NCBI GenBank assembly: GCA_945643635.1
Contig: CALZFC010000067.1
Location: 126,001-190,000, forward strand
Direction of reading: 5' to 3'
DNA length: 64,000 nucleotides
Source: Allodiplogaster sudhausi
Taxonomy: Eukaryota; Nematoda; Chromadorea; Rhabditida; Diplogasteridae
The notes beneath the pieces are model-generated. The model searched no databases. It was given only the letters and a program-made list of their open reading frames with translations, and was not told where the DNA came from. Positions 31,120 through 44,023 of this stretch are shown piece by piece; position 1 is the first letter of the stretch; every line of letters starts with the position of its first letter. A program made the position numbers and the translations under genes.

Positions 31120-32382
31120 TACACACAAAGAAGAATGTTCGTCTGAGCAGGACATTCAAGCGGAACATTAATGCTATCAATCGCTTCCGGAACATTAATC
31201 ACTCGCTGAGCAGGACATTCAGATGTTTCGCTGAGCGGATCACCAATGTCCTGCGGCAATGTAATGCTGAGCAGGACATTCCCCGCTCGCTTCTCGCGAG
31301 CATAGGGGGGGGGGGGGGGGGAGCGCCTCCCCATCATTCTGTTTGCGTGCTCTCTGTCTCTTCTCTTTCTCTCTCTCTCTCTCTCGCTCTCTCTTTCTTT
31401 CTCTCTCTCTCACTCACACTCTCTCTTTCTCTCTCTGTGCTATCAGGAATCTCAAACACGACCCACAAACTAGCCAGTTAATCGTCTTTTGCAGCTATTA
31501 TTGTCGTTTTCGCTATAAAACAGTTTAAATTGTAGGTAAAACGTGAGAACAAAAGCTGCAAAAGTTGAAAAACTGGGTAACCTGGTTTGTGGAGTCGTGT
31601 TGAAGCCGTCGTCTGTGTATCTGGAACTCTCTCTCTCGACAGAAAGAGGAAAGAGACAGAGTAAAAGAGAAAGAGAGAGAGAGAGAGAGAAGAAAGGGAG
31701 AGAGGGAAAGAAAGAAAGAATGAAAGAAAGACAGAAAGAACTATGTTTCTCTTTATAAGTGAATAATGTTCGTGACGTCAGGAGCTGGCCGTGTGGCAAA
31801 AGTTGGATCCCTCGCTTTTGTGCGTGTAATCAAACCACTCAACGTTACTTATCCGCATCTCTCTGTACCTCATTAGAACCGCCTTTCTGTGTAGAATCTA
31901 ATGACATAGAGAAAGAGTAACCTTTCATCTCTTTATAGCGTTCACAGCAATAGAAACACAAAAACTCACAGATCTCACAGACAGTCTTTTCTGCGCTCAA
32001 TTATCAATCAATATTCTCTCTCTCTCTCTATTCTCTCTCTCTTTCTCTTTATAAGTGAATGTCAGGAGATGGCCGTGTTCCTCGCTCTTGGGCGCAAACT
32101 TGTAAGTGTAAGAACAACGCCCAACGTGACTTTTACACATCTCTCTGTAACTCATTAGAACCGCCTTTCTGGGCAGAATGTCATGACATAGAGAGAGAGG
32201 TAACTACCTTTCGGTCTCTTTATAGTGTTCACAACAAAAGATACACAAAACTCACAAATTTTGGCAGCGTGCCAAAAGATTAATTGAGTTGTACATGCTT
32301 TCTCCTGTTCTCTGCTTCTCTTTCTTTCTTTCATTCTTGTTTCTTTCCCTCTCGCCCTTTCTTCTCTCTCTCCTCTCTCTCT

Positions 32383-32427
<45 letters not shown>

Positions 32428-33907
32428 CACAGGTGCATGCCTGTCTATGTGACCTCCTCAAACCTCGGATGAGGAAATTTCTTTAAAAATACTGTTATAC
32501 AGCATTCAATAGCTTTAAAAAACCGCCTTTCTCTGTAGAAAAATGTAGGATAGAGAGAGACGCAACATAAGCAACATAAGTCACGTTGAGCAGTAAAACT
32601 CTCGAAAAAACCTTTTGGCTCTTAGCCAACTTGGCACAGATGGAGAGACCGAGTTCGTAGAGTTCCCCGGAATACCCTCACTACTCTCTCTCGCACCGTA
32701 TTTGTTATGCTATTGTTATCCGATTTTCGGCTCTCTTCAATCTAATAGCTGCGAATCGATACCAAGGATGGATTTGCTATTATTAATAAGAATGAAGAGA
32801 GTGTTAGAGATGAAACTGCAGTCGTCTTTGCTATCGATTAGCAGCTATTAGAATGAGAGAGAGTGAGAGAGACAGACAGAACAGACAGACACAGAGACAG
32901 AGAGATAGAGAGATAGAGAGAGAGAGAGAGACAGACATACACACACAGAGACAGAGAGAGAGAGAGACAGACAAAGAGGGAGAGATATATCTAATTTGTC
33001 TCTGGATGCACATGTAAACGAAAGACCATAAACGTGTACGGAGCGAGCACTGGCGGGGAAGCTGTACGCGTTGCGGTCGCGGGGAAGCAGCGCGAACAGC
33101 CGGCCTAACATTTTGTTGCATGCTTTTGTTGTCTCTAGAAGTGCACGTAGGCAACCAGGAGTCAGACATTCAGACAACAAATGTTAGACTTTCGTGCAGA
33201 CAGACATTTGTGGCATTGGGATAGTATAAGTGGTCTCGTTGTCTTTGTCTCTGTCCGTCTCTGTCTGTCTCTTTCTCTCTCTCTCTCTGTCTCTCTGTCT
33301 CTCTGTCTCTCTCTCTCATTCTAATAATAGTTTCATGTACCAGGACAGGTCTCTCACTTTTGATGTGAACACTACAAAGAGACCGAATATACATATACAA
33401 CACTCTTTTCCTCTCTCTCTCTAATTATCTCTATCTCTCCCGCACCACTCTGTCTCTATGCAAAAAATTGCATATTTATGTATTCACCAGTTGACTAAGT
33501 TGACTAATTTAACTAAGTTGTCTAAGTTGGGAATGTGACCCAATTGAACGGGGAACTGTCCGTTTTTATGTTTTTATGTAAAATAAAACGCGCAAAACAA
33601 ATTGGGGAAACATTGACCACATGTGGGTTTGAACCTCTAAGTGTCGCTGCTCGATGTTGCTTAACTTGCCAGATCGGACGTGATCGCTACTTCACTGTCA
33701 ACAGGACATTCCAACGGAGTGCGACAATGTGCTGCTCAGCAGGACATTCCAACCGAGGTCAGCAGGACATTCCGCGCCAGAAGCGCCAGGAGCGCTGCCA
33801 GGGGGGAATGTCCTGCCCGGGTCGGTTTGAATGTCCTTCTCAGCAGGACATCCAAAAAAACATTCAACCCGAGAATTGAATGTTACGAACATTCTTTTTT
33901 GTGTGTA
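31120..33907. mobile_element. Novel 2.8-kb TIR transposon with subterminal repeats, copy 1
   Basis: The terminal inverted repeat TACACACAAAGAAGAATGTT (left) pairs with the right end at 33886-33907 (one mismatch). Within about 200 bp of both ends the motif CAGGACATTC, or its complement GAATGTCCTG, recurs many times (e.g. 31149, 31210, 31272, 33712, 33743, 33765). A relative of the empty site exists at 29860-30050. The interior is microsatellite-rich and I see no transposase, so it looks non-autonomous. Superfamily not assigned; the target duplication is unclear. Confidence 0.72.
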
Positions 33908-34369
33908 CAGCTAAACCATTTATCCAATAATATCTATCCGAATATCAAAGAAGAAGCCCATTTGGTACGGAACGATGATTGACATGTGGTACGGAATGAA
34001 AGTGTCGAAAAGGAAAATAAGGAGTCGATGTCTACGGTTTCTAATTGGTGCAAAGATGATGATGCAGTACGGTATATGTCCGCGTCGAAAAAGGCCTGTG
34101 GAATAGGAGGGAAGATTGAGTCAATTATCTACGCTACTTTATCAATTAATTAATTAATCTATTGATAATTAATCCTGATGACAAGGTTCATCAACGGTGA
34201 ATCGTTTTAGCTAGGCAATGGTGTATTAATATGGCATATCGGCACAATAGAACCACCGAGCAATGAATATTCATGAAAAGGAATAGCAATGTTAATAAAA
34301 ACGCTTAAAAATCAATTTCGGGAATTAATTAATTAATTAATTAATTAAGGCATGAACCTTTTCAATGTT

Positions 34370-34875
34370 CTATGTGTTCTTCGAAGACAACAGAAAGTGA
34401 ACGACAGAAATGCCGAACTGAGTCAGGTTGATGTTCAGCGAGACAAATGTTCTGGGAGGTGCCAAGGAAGCAATTAATTTAGAAAGCATATTCACGGTCA
34501 CACACACTCTCTCTTCCTCTCTCTCTCTTTCTCTCTCTCTCCCTCCCACTCTTCCTCTCTTTCTCTCTTTTTCGCTCTTCTTTCTCCACCCTTCGTCCTC
34601 TTTTGCGCATATTATGTTTTTCAATCTCATTCATCTTTTCTTTGTATTTTAAACATTTCTGTCTCTATCTCTCTCCAGCTCTCTCTCTCTCTCTCTGCGT
34701 CCCCTTCTTTCACTCTCTTTCTCTCGTCCTCTCTCTATTTATCTCTCTCTCCCTCTCTCCATCCCGCCCCTCACCCTCCTTCCTTCTCTCTAACTCTTCT
34801 CTCTCTCTCTGGCCACGCCCCCCTCAGCAGAATCCACATCCACCCGATCAGAAACGCCATGAAATTTATGGAATG
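34370..34875 (-). pseudogene. AAT transporter exons A and B, decayed
   Basis: Minus strand. Exon A (about 34811-34875) reads MAFLIGWMWILLRGAWPE, matching the end of TM2 plus the ..W.ILQ.RWPEYR segment of AAT proteins, then runs into a GA tract. Exon B (about 34378-34475) reads TFVSLNINLTQFGISVV then HFLLSSKN, the DVTQFG.SVV.LLL transmembrane signature. Exon C of the same copy lies at 30700-30790, beyond the inserted transposon. No complete frame joins them. Confidence 0.65.
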
Positions 34876-35519
34876 CAACGATACCAAGAAGACATTGCTG
34901 GGATAATTAGTGAACACAAAAACATTGTACCGAAACAAAAGTAAAAATTGAATAGCAACTCAACAGAGCGTCCAAAGGACATACATACATGTTTACATTT
35001 GACCAGAAATTCGTCTATATATTTATCTTGAAAATGATCAAGCTGCAAATGAAGATATAAACGATAAAGGGCGGGAAGGAACTATGGATAAGTAGTGGTA
35101 GGAGGGTAGGGAAGAGCAGCCTTATGTGTTCGGGTGCTATTTTAATCAGCCTAATTGTAAGGTGGAATGGCTCTTTGCGAGGTTGCAAGAGAATGCGACC
35201 GGCCTGAGGAAAGACAGGTTTGGATAGCAAGGCAGAGATAAGAACTTCCTTATCGATGTGGATGAAAGTGTGTGTCGATGTATTTATTGTTAGATAATGT
35301 CTATGGTTTTTAATTTACCCGCGAAAAGATCAAATTTATCGTCCTATTCAGACAATGACTTTTTAATATGTCCGTTCGGCCCAATAGAACCACCGGGCAA
35401 CGCATATTAGTGAAATGGACGGACAAAATGTCAATCAAAAGTCGTAAAAATTAATTTCATATTCGATCAATAAGTCGGTGAAGGCGCCGATTTTCCGCTC
35501 ATTCGGTCGCGAGGCGCTT

Positions 35520-35582
35520 TTCCCTTATTGTACTTCCGAGCTTCCTTAACTCTTCTTATTCTTGACGCGCTTTTGTAGCAAC
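35520..35582 (-). pseudogene. Relic of secreted-peptide exon 2
   Basis: Minus strand after acceptor TATTAAG: LLQKRVKNKKS then a stop. It matches LLQKC.K..KS of the peptide family, but the conserved Cys is Arg and the frame ends early. The upstream block 35640-35750 resembles 8550-8640, the intron of the intact gene. Confidence 0.6.
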
Positions 35583-37020
35583 CTTAATAAAAACATAACT
35601 GGCTTTCATTAATTGCTTTTTTTTATTAAAAAAAACTCGTGTTTTTTTTTCTTTTTGCAGCCATCTCTCTCAAACTTGGACATTATGTCATTTTGAAATT
35701 GGATAATGAAGATGGACAATATAACATGTATGTATGTAAGAATAGCCAACTTTCCGTGCTCTGATCCGTTGGGATCTTATGTAATAGCGTAGCACGACGT
35801 TGCTATTGTAGTAACTTCCTCTGCGATACGATCTAGAAGACGAGGGAGGGAGAGGGTTTTAGCAGGTTTATCAGCACACAAACGGCTGAGGACGCAGCAA
35901 CAAAAGAGACGAACTCAAACTCAACCGCGCTCTAGGCGGGAGACCACTCACACTGACTAACAATGCTAAGCCAACAAGGCCACGTTGACAATTGACTACG
36001 TGCCATTACTAAATACAGAAACACACTAACAAATGAACACCACTAAATAACAAGGGGACACTCTACAATGGAATAACACTACACATGGGAATGAATGGGC
36101 AAAGGGGTTCTAGAATGGGCCTGCCCATTACACTTATGCCATGCGCCTGATTTGGCTGCATTGCCAAGGCGAGGGAAGACGTCATCTTATAAAGGAAGCG
36201 TCTGTTTTACAAATGGCTTGAAATTTTGCCTTGATATATCATTATATATATATATATATATATATCTTTCTATTTAACATAAATCTCGAATGGTATTTTA
36301 TTTTGAGTTTTGCAGTCATCACTCCCATTCTGGATACGTAATGCCACCTTACCAACTTCTAGGGACCCATAACTGAAGTTTTCCTTGACATTTTTGGGAA
36401 CCTCAAGGGACCCTTAAGGGTCCCTTAGGGTACCTTTTGGGGACCCTTTAGGGGACTCTTAGGGGACCTTTTGAGGATCCTTTAGGGGACCCTTAGGGGT
36501 CCATTTGGGGACCCATTATACTAAGTTGGCAACATGCCAAATCTGGACTTGTGACCAATTAAGGTTGAAAAATTCTTCCATAGACTTTCCTGTGTAAGTC
36601 CCTCCAATATGCAAATTTATGCAAATTAGGCTGGTAATTGCGGTACTGACAACTTAGTATAGCGGGCTCTCGCTCTCCCCTCCACCAACGTCTCGCTTCA
36701 CTTATTCTCTACATATGTCTCTCTCTCTCTCTCTCTCTCTGTTCTCTTTCTCTCTTTTCCTGTGAGATCGTTCTCTCTCTCTTTTGCGCTTATTCTATGT
36801 TATGCAATCTCCTTCTCCTTTTTTGATTATGTTTAAAGGAAGTCGATAACTCCTAACACGAAATGCCTGCTTTGTCAATACCGTAGTTTTGAGTAACGGG
36901 TTCTGCTGCTTTCAAGCTTGACTTAATATTCCTTGATCACCATAGGATATTATTCCTCATTGCTAGTAAAGTTAAAAGTGCTTAATATTATCAAACGTGA
37001 GTTGCTGGCTCCTTTAATGA

Positions 37021-37111
37021 GCACGAACCTCGCACGTGTTGTAGTCGAGCATGGCTCCCGTGATCACGAGCACAACGGCAATGGTCGTCGTTGGTCATCG
37101 CGATCACGATC
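37021..37111 (-). pseudogene. AAT transporter exon C, frameshifted (second copy)
   Basis: Same sequence and same one-base lesion as 30700-30790, in copy 2 of the tandem duplication. Confidence 0.7.
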
Positions 37112-37440
37112 GCCCACCTCATTCATTTATATAGTTGATTAATTTTGATATTAATTAACTTAATTAATTCCAAAATATCGATATTTTGCAATCGCATGTT
37201 TTTATTTTTTATTTTCTTTTTTACAAACATATACAAATAAATCGATGCAACTATACATGAATATTTTTTTGTTCTAGTCTTTCGAATTGTTTGTAAATAA
37301 TGATGTTACACGCCTTTCTTGTTACATTTTTTTTGTCTTTTAATAAGATGAAGCTCATTTTAAGTAATGCCATCATAAGCGTCACCAGTTTTAAATCGCT
37401 TATTGTTAGACAAAAAAGATATCGCAGAGATGTTTTTCGA

Positions 37441-38699
37441 TACACACAAAGAAGAATGTTCGTCTGAGCAGGACATTCAAGCGGAACATTAATGCTATCA
37501 ATCGCTTCCGGAACATTAATCACTCGCTGAGCAGGACATTCAGATGTTTCGCTGAGCGGATCACCAATGTCCTGCGGCAATGTAATGCTGAGCAGGACAT
37601 TCCCCGCTCGCTTCTCGCGAGCATAGGGGGGGGGGGGGAGCGCCTCCCCATCATTCTGTTTGCGTGCTCTCTGTCTCTTCTCTTTCTCTCTCTCTCTCTC
37701 TCGCTCTCTCTTTCTTTCTCTCTCTCTCACTCACACTCTCTCTTTCTCTCTCTGTGCTATCAGGAATCTCAAACACGACCCACAAACTAGCCAGTTAATC
37801 GTCTTTTGCAGCTATTATTGTCGTTTTCGCTATAAAACAGTTTAAATTGTAGGTAAAACGTGAGAACAAAAGCTGCAAAAGTTGAAAAACTGGGTAACCT
37901 GGTTTGTGGAGTCGTGTTGAAGCCGTCGTCTGTGTATCTGGAACTCTCTCTCTCGACAGAAAGAGGAAAGAGACAGAGTAAAAGAGAAAGAGAGAGAGAG
38001 AGAGAGAAGAAAGGGAGAGAGGGAAAGAAAGAAAGAATGAAAGAAAGACAGAAAGAACTATGTTTCTCTTTATAAGTGAATAATGTTCGTGACGTCAGGA
38101 GCTGGCCGTGTGGCAAAAGTTGGATCCCTCGCTTTTGTGCGTGTAATCAAACCACTCAACGTTACTTATCCGCATCTCTCTGTACCTCATTAGAACCGCC
38201 TTTCTGTGTAGAATCTAATGACATAGAGAAAGAGTAACCTTTCATCTCTTTATAGCGTTCACAGCAATAGAAACACAAAAACTCACAGATCTCACAGACA
38301 GTCTTTTCTGCGCTCAATTATCAATCAATATTCTCTCTCTCTCTCTATTCTCTCTCTCTTTCTCTTTATAAGTGAATGTCAGGAGATGGCCGTGTTCCTC
38401 GCTCTTGGGCGCAAACTTGTAAGTGTAAGAACAACGCCCAACGTGACTTTTACACATCTCTCTGTAACTCATTAGAACCGCCTTTCTGGGCAGAATGTCA
38501 TGACATAGAGAGAGAGGTAACTACCTTTCGGTCTCTTTATAGTGTTCACAACAAAAGATACACAAAACTCACAAATTTTGGCAGCGTGCCAAAAGATTAA
38601 TTGAGTTGTACATGCTTTCTCCTGTTCTCTGCTTCTCTTTCTTTCTTTCATTCTTGTTTCTTTCCCTCTCGCCCTTTCTTCTCTCTCTCCTCTCTCTCT

Positions 38700-38744
<45 letters not shown>

Positions 38745-40224
38745 CACAGGTGCATGCCTGTCTATGTGACCTCCTCAAACCTCGGATGAGGAAATTTCTT
38801 TAAAAATACTGTTATACAGCATTCAATAGCTTTAAAAAACCGCCTTTCTCTGTAGAAAAATGTAGGATAGAGAGAGACGCAACATAAGCAACATAAGTCA
38901 CGTTGAGCAGTAAAACTCTCGAAAAAACCTTTTGGCTCTTAGCCAACTTGGCACAGATGGAGAGACCGAGTTCGTAGAGTTCCCCGGAATACCCTCACTA
39001 CTCTCTCTCGCACCGTATTTGTTATGCTATTGTTATCCGATTTTCGGCTCTCTTCAATCTAATAGCTGCGAATCGATACCAAGGATGGATTTGCTATTAT
39101 TAATAAGAATGAAGAGAGTGTTAGAGATGAAACTGCAGTCGTCTTTGCTATCGATTAGCAGCTATTAGAATGAGAGAGAGTGAGAGAGACAGACAGAACA
39201 GACAGACACAGAGACAGAGAGATAGAGAGATAGAGAGAGAGAGAGAGACAGACATACACACACAGAGACAGAGAGAGAGAGAGACAGACAAAGAGGGAGA
39301 GATATATCTAATTTGTCTCTGGATGCACATGTAAACGAAAGACCATAAACGTGTACGGAGCGAGCACTGGCGGGGAAGCTGTACGCGTTGCGGTCGCGGG
39401 GAAGCAGCGCGAACAGCCGGCCTAACATTTTGTTGCATGCTTTTGTTGTCTCTAGAAGTGCACGTAGGCAACCAGGAGTCAGACATTCAGACAACAAATG
39501 TTAGACTTTCGTGCAGACAGACATTTGTGGCATTGGGATAGTATAAGTGGTCTCGTTGTCTTTGTCTCTGTCCGTCTCTGTCTGTCTCTTTCTCTCTCTC
39601 TCTCTGTCTCTCTGTCTCTCTGTCTCTCTCTCTCATTCTAATAATAGTTTCATGTACCAGGACAGGTCTCTCACTTTTGATGTGAACACTACAAAGAGAC
39701 CGAATATACATATACAACACTCTTTTCCTCTCTCTCTCTAATTATCTCTATCTCTCCCGCACCACTCTGTCTCTATGCAAAAAATTGCATATTTATGTAT
39801 TCACCAGTTGACTAAGTTGACTAATTTAACTAAGTTGTCTAAGTTGGGAATGTGACCCAATTGAACGGGGAACTGTCCGTTTTTATGTTTTTATGTAAAA
39901 TAAAACGCGCAAAACAAATTGGGGAAACATTGACCACATGTGGGTTTGAACCTCTAAGTGTCGCTGCTCGATGTTGCTTAACTTGCCAGATCGGACGTGA
40001 TCGCTACTTCACTGTCAACAGGACATTCCAACGGAGTGCGACAATGTGCTGCTCAGCAGGACATTCCAACCGAGGTCAGCAGGACATTCCGCGCCAGAAG
40101 CGCCAGGAGCGCTGCCAGGGGGGAATGTCCTGCCCGGGTCGGTTTGAATGTCCTTCTCAGCAGGACATCCAAAAAAACATTCAACCCGAGAATTGAATGT
40201 TACGAACATTCTTTTTTGTGTGTA
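37441..40224. mobile_element. Novel TIR transposon, copy 2 (inside the tandem duplication)
   Basis: Identical in layout to 31120-33907. Its presence in both copies shows that the transposon inserted before the duplication. Confidence 0.72.
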
Positions 40225-40686
40225 CAGCTAAACCATTTATCCAATAATATCTATCCGAATATCAAAGAAGAAGCCCATTTGGTACGGAACGATGATTGAC
40301 ATGTGGTACGGAATGAAAGTGTCGAAAAGGAAAATAAGGAGTCGATGTCTACGGTTTCTAATTGGTGCAAAGATGATGATGCAGTACGGTATATGTCCGC
40401 GTCGAAAAAGGCCTGTGGAATAGGAGGGAAGATTGAGTCAATTATCTACGCTACTTTATCAATTAATTAATTAATCTATTGATAATTAATCCTGATGACA
40501 AGGTTCATCAACGGTGAATCGTTTTAGCTAGGCAATGGTGTATTAATATGGCATATCGGCACAATAGAACCACCGAGCAATGAATATTCATGAAAAGGAA
40601 TAGCAATGTTAATAAAAACGCTTAAAAATCAATTTCGGGAATTAATTAATTAATTAATTAATTAAGGCATGAACCTTTTCAATGTT

Positions 40687-41192
40687 CTATGTGTTCTTCG
40701 AAGACAACAGAAAGTGAACGACAGAAATGCCGAACTGAGTCAGGTTGATGTTCAGCGAGACAAATGTTCTGGGAGGTGCCAAGGAAGCAATTAATTTAGA
40801 AAGCATATTCACGGTCACACACACTCTCTCTTCCTCTCTCTCTCTTTCTCTCTCTCTCCCTCCCACTCTTCCTCTCTTTCTCTCTTTTTCGCTCTTCTTT
40901 CTCCACCCTTCGTCCTCTTTTGCGCATATTATGTTTTTCAATCTCATTCATCTTTTCTTTGTATTTTAAACATTTCTGTCTCTATCTCTCTCCAGCTCTC
41001 TCTCTCTCTCTCTGCGTCCCCTTCTTTCACTCTCTTTCTCTCGTCCTCTCTCTATTTATCTCTCTCTCCCTCTCTCCATCCCGCCCCTCACCCTCCATCC
41101 TTCTCTCTAACTCTTCTCTCTCTCTCTGGCCACGCCCCCCTCAGCAGAATCCACATCCACCCGATCAGAAACGCCATGAAATTTATGGAATG
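40687..41192 (-). pseudogene. AAT transporter exons A and B, decayed (second copy)
   Basis: Duplicate of 34370-34875. The only substitution I noted between the two 6.3-kb copies lies nearby, in the CT tract at 41097. Confidence 0.65.
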
Positions 41193-41836
41193 CAACGATA
41201 CCAAGAAGACATTGCTGGGATAATTAGTGAACACAAAAACATTGTACCGAAACAAAAGTAAAAATTGAATAGCAACTCAACAGAGCGTCCAAAGGACATA
41301 CATACATGTTTACATTTGACCAGAAATTCGTCTATATATTTATCTTGAAAATGATCAAGCTGCAAATGAAGATATAAACGATAAAGGGCGGGAAGGAACT
41401 ATGGATAAGTAGTGGTAGGAGGGTAGGGAAGAGCAGCCTTATGTGTTCGGGTGCTATTTTAATCAGCCTAATTGTAAGGTGGAATGGCTCTTTGCGAGGT
41501 TGCAAGAGAATGCGACCGGCCTGAGGAAAGACAGGTTTGGATAGCAAGGCAGAGATAAGAACTTCCTTATCGATGTGGATGAAAGTGTGTGTCGATGTAT
41601 TTATTGTTAGATAATGTCTATGGTTTTTAATTTACCCGCGAAAAGATCAAATTTATCGTCCTATTCAGACAATGACTTTTTAATATGTCCGTTCGGCCCA
41701 ATAGAACCACCGGGCAACGCATATTAGTGAAATGGACGGACAAAATGTCAATCAAAAGTCGTAAAAATTAATTTCATATTCGATCAATAAGTCGGTGAAG
41801 GCGCCGATTTTCCGCTCATTCGGTCGCGAGGCGCTT

Positions 41837-41899
41837 TTCCCTTATTGTACTTCCGAGCTTCCTTAACTCTTCTTATTCTTGACGCGCTTTTGTAGCAAC
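41837..41899 (-). pseudogene. Relic of secreted-peptide exon 2 (second copy)
   Basis: Duplicate of 35520-35582: LLQKRVKNKKS followed by a stop. Confidence 0.6.
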
Positions 41900-42664
41900 C
41901 TTAATAAAAACATAACTGGCTTTCATTAATTGCTTTTTTTTATTAAAAAAAACTCGTGTTTTTTTTTCTTTTTGCAGCCATCTCTCTCAAACTTGGACAT
42001 TATGTCATTTTGAAATTGGATAATGAAGATGGACAATATAACATGTATGTATGTAAGAATAGCCAACTTTCCGTGCTCTGATCCGTTGGGATCTTATGTA
42101 ATAGCGTAGCACGACGTTGCTATTGTAGTAACTTCCTCTGCGATACGATCTAGAAGACGAGGGAGGGAGAGGGTTTTAGCAGGTTTATCAGCACACAAAC
42201 GGCTGAGGACGCAGCAACAAAAGAGACGAACTCAAACTCAACCGCGCTCTAGGCGGGAGACCACTCACACTGACTAACAATGCTAAGCCAACAAGGCCAC
42301 GTTGACAATTGACTACGTGCCATTACTAAATACAGAAACACACTAACAAATGAACACCACTAAATAACAAGGGGACACTCTACAATGGAATAACACTACA
42401 CATGGGAATGAATGGGCAAAGGGGTTCTAGAATGGGCCTGCCCATTACACTTATGCCATGCGCCTGATTTGGCTGCATTGCCAAGGCGAGGGAAGACGTC
42501 ATCTTATAAAGGAAGCGTCTGTTTTACAAATGGCTTGAAATTTTGCCTTGATATATCATTATATATATATATATATATCTTTCTATTTAACATAAATCTC
42601 GAATGGTATTTTATTTTGAGTTTTGCAGTCATCACTCCCATTCTGGATACGTAATGCCACCTTA

Positions 42665-43232
42665 CCAACTTCTAGGGACCCATAACTGAAGTTTTCCTTG
42701 ACATTTTTGGGAACCTCAAGGGACCCTTAAGGGTCCCTTAGGGTACCTTTTGGGGACCCTTTAGGGGACTCTTAGGGGACCTTTTGAGGATCCTTTAGGG
42801 GACCCTTAGGGGTCCATTTGGGGACCCATTATACTAAGTTGGCAACATGCCAAATCTGGACTTGTGACCAATTAAGGTTGAAAAATTCTTCCATAGACTT
42901 TCCTGTGTAAGTCCCTCCAATATGCAAATTTATGCAAATTAGGCTGGTAATTGCGGTACTGACAACTTAGTATAGCGGGGGCAGATTTGGCATGTTGCCA
43001 ACTTAGTATAGTGGGGGTCCAAAATTGGTCACAAGTCCAGATTTGGCATGTTGCCAACTTAGTATAATGGGTCCCCAAATGGACCCCTAAGGGTCCCCTA
43101 AAGGATCCTCAAAAGGTCCCCTAAGAGTCCCCTAAAGGGTCCACAAAAGGTACCCTAAGGGACCCTTAAGGGTCCCTTGAGGTTCCCAAAAATGTCAAGG
43201 AAAACTTCAGTTATGGGTCCCTAGAAGTTGGG
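42665..43232. repeat. Large imperfect inverted repeat rich in GGGTCCC palindromes
   Basis: Left arm 42665-42873 (CCAACTTCTAGGGACCC ... TTGTGACCAATT) is the reverse complement of 43023-43232 with few mismatches. Arms are about 210 bp with a 150-bp centre. Inside each arm are many small palindromes such as AAGGGACCCTTAAGGGTCCC. The left arm alone is also at 36344-36557 (end of copy 1). Related GGGTCCC arrays continue to about 43320. Probably a foldback element. Confidence 0.85.
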
Positions 43233-43463
43233 AAAATGTTCGGTTAAGGGTCCCTAAAAGGACCCTTAAGGGTCCCCTGAGGGTCCCCAAAGTGGGTATC
43301 CGGGGTCCCCTAAGGGTGAGGAACAACTTTGATCTAGGGTCTCTAGGGCCTAGGAGGCCTCTAGAGGGCACTTCTCTCTAGGAAGGACCCGGACTTGGAG
43401 AAATTTGAGACTTGGGGAAATGGGTCTAAGACCCTAAGGTATGAGACCAAGCATATCTTTATT

Positions 43464-43635
43464 CCCACGCCGAGCTGAGTCTAATGACATATAGATGAGG
43501 TCTGTACGGCCACGGGGCGCCGAGATAAGGGCGTTACACCACAACGAAAACCTGACTTTTCGAGGGGTCTGTATCTCGGAGCCCAGGGGTCGTACAGACC
43601 TCATCTATATGTCATTCGACTCAGCTCGGCGTGGG
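43464..43635. repeat. Long hairpin element
   Basis: CCCACGCCGAGCTGAGTC ... GACATATAGATGAGGTCTGT (43464-43510) pairs with ACAGACCTCATCTATATGTC ... GACTCAGCTCGGCGTGGG (43590-43635), and an inner GGGGCGCCGAGATA pairs with TATCTCGGAGCCC. The stem is roughly 70 bp around a 45-base loop. No coding potential. Confidence 0.8.
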
Positions 43636-43846
43636 AAAAGCTTAAAGCTATAGATCAGAACTTAGGTACCACAAACAAAAAAGTTACGGCACCCCGGGTA
43701 AGGTATGTTAAGTAAACTCGAGAAATCCCATACAAACTGCCGGACCCGAAACCCAAATAGCGTCAGCGCGCTGCGCGCGCTGTCGCCAATGTAAGAGTGC
43801 TACAATTCCAGCATTCGCACAAGCCATTGTAATAGCATATGTGTAT

Positions 43847-44023
43847 AAAAAATATGTGCTATTCTTGCGGAACTTGCAAATTCCAAATCGTAATGATTGG
43901 CAGCCAGCACAGAAATATGATCGAAGGCGGGGTGGGAACCACTGGTGCGCGAAATGTCAAAGGATTGACATTTGCAAGCATTAATGTAAAATCGCCTGAA
44001 GCTATTCTGATGTTTATTTTTTA
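43847..44023 (+). other. Conserved block downstream of an AAT copy
   Basis: Open reading NMIEGGVGTTGARNVKGLTF followed by ASINVKSPEAILMFIF to TAA. The same block is on the minus strand at 52600-52720 (NMIEVGVQTTGARKARVL ... LPEAILNFIF) and, broken, at 63230-63350. In the first two cases it is convergent with an AAT copy. I do not recognise the protein. It may be a neighbouring gene's exon or just co-duplicated DNA. Confidence 0.4.

Larger units (their letters stand above)
30346..36666. repeat. 6.3-kb tandem direct duplication, copy 1
   Basis: It is nearly identical to 36667-42979, starting at CTCTCGCTCTCCCC and ending at CTTAGTATAGCGGG. Differences found by eye: the G-run near 31306-31322 is 4 bases longer here, the (TA)n run near 36245 is about 4 bases longer here, and T at 34780 is A at 41097. 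The offset falls from 6321 to 6313 along the repeat in line with those indels. Confidence 0.95.
36667..42979. repeat. 6.3-kb tandem direct duplication, copy 2
   Basis: Directly abuts copy 1 and repeats everything listed for it. Unlike copy 1, its right end continues into the second arm of a large inverted repeat (43023-43232). Copy 1 is cut off where the palindrome centre begins. Confidence 0.95.

Noticed and set aside
32059..32283. Open frames inside the 2.8-kb transposon (e.g. 32059-32283 and 33535-33879) as transposase candidates
   Set aside because: Short, without DDE or zinc-finger motifs, partly low-complexity; the second overlaps the CAGGACATTC repeat cluster.
42600..43320. CRISPR-like array in the GGGTCCC repeats
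   Set aside because: The repeats are palindromic words of irregular spacing without unique spacers, in a eukaryotic context.
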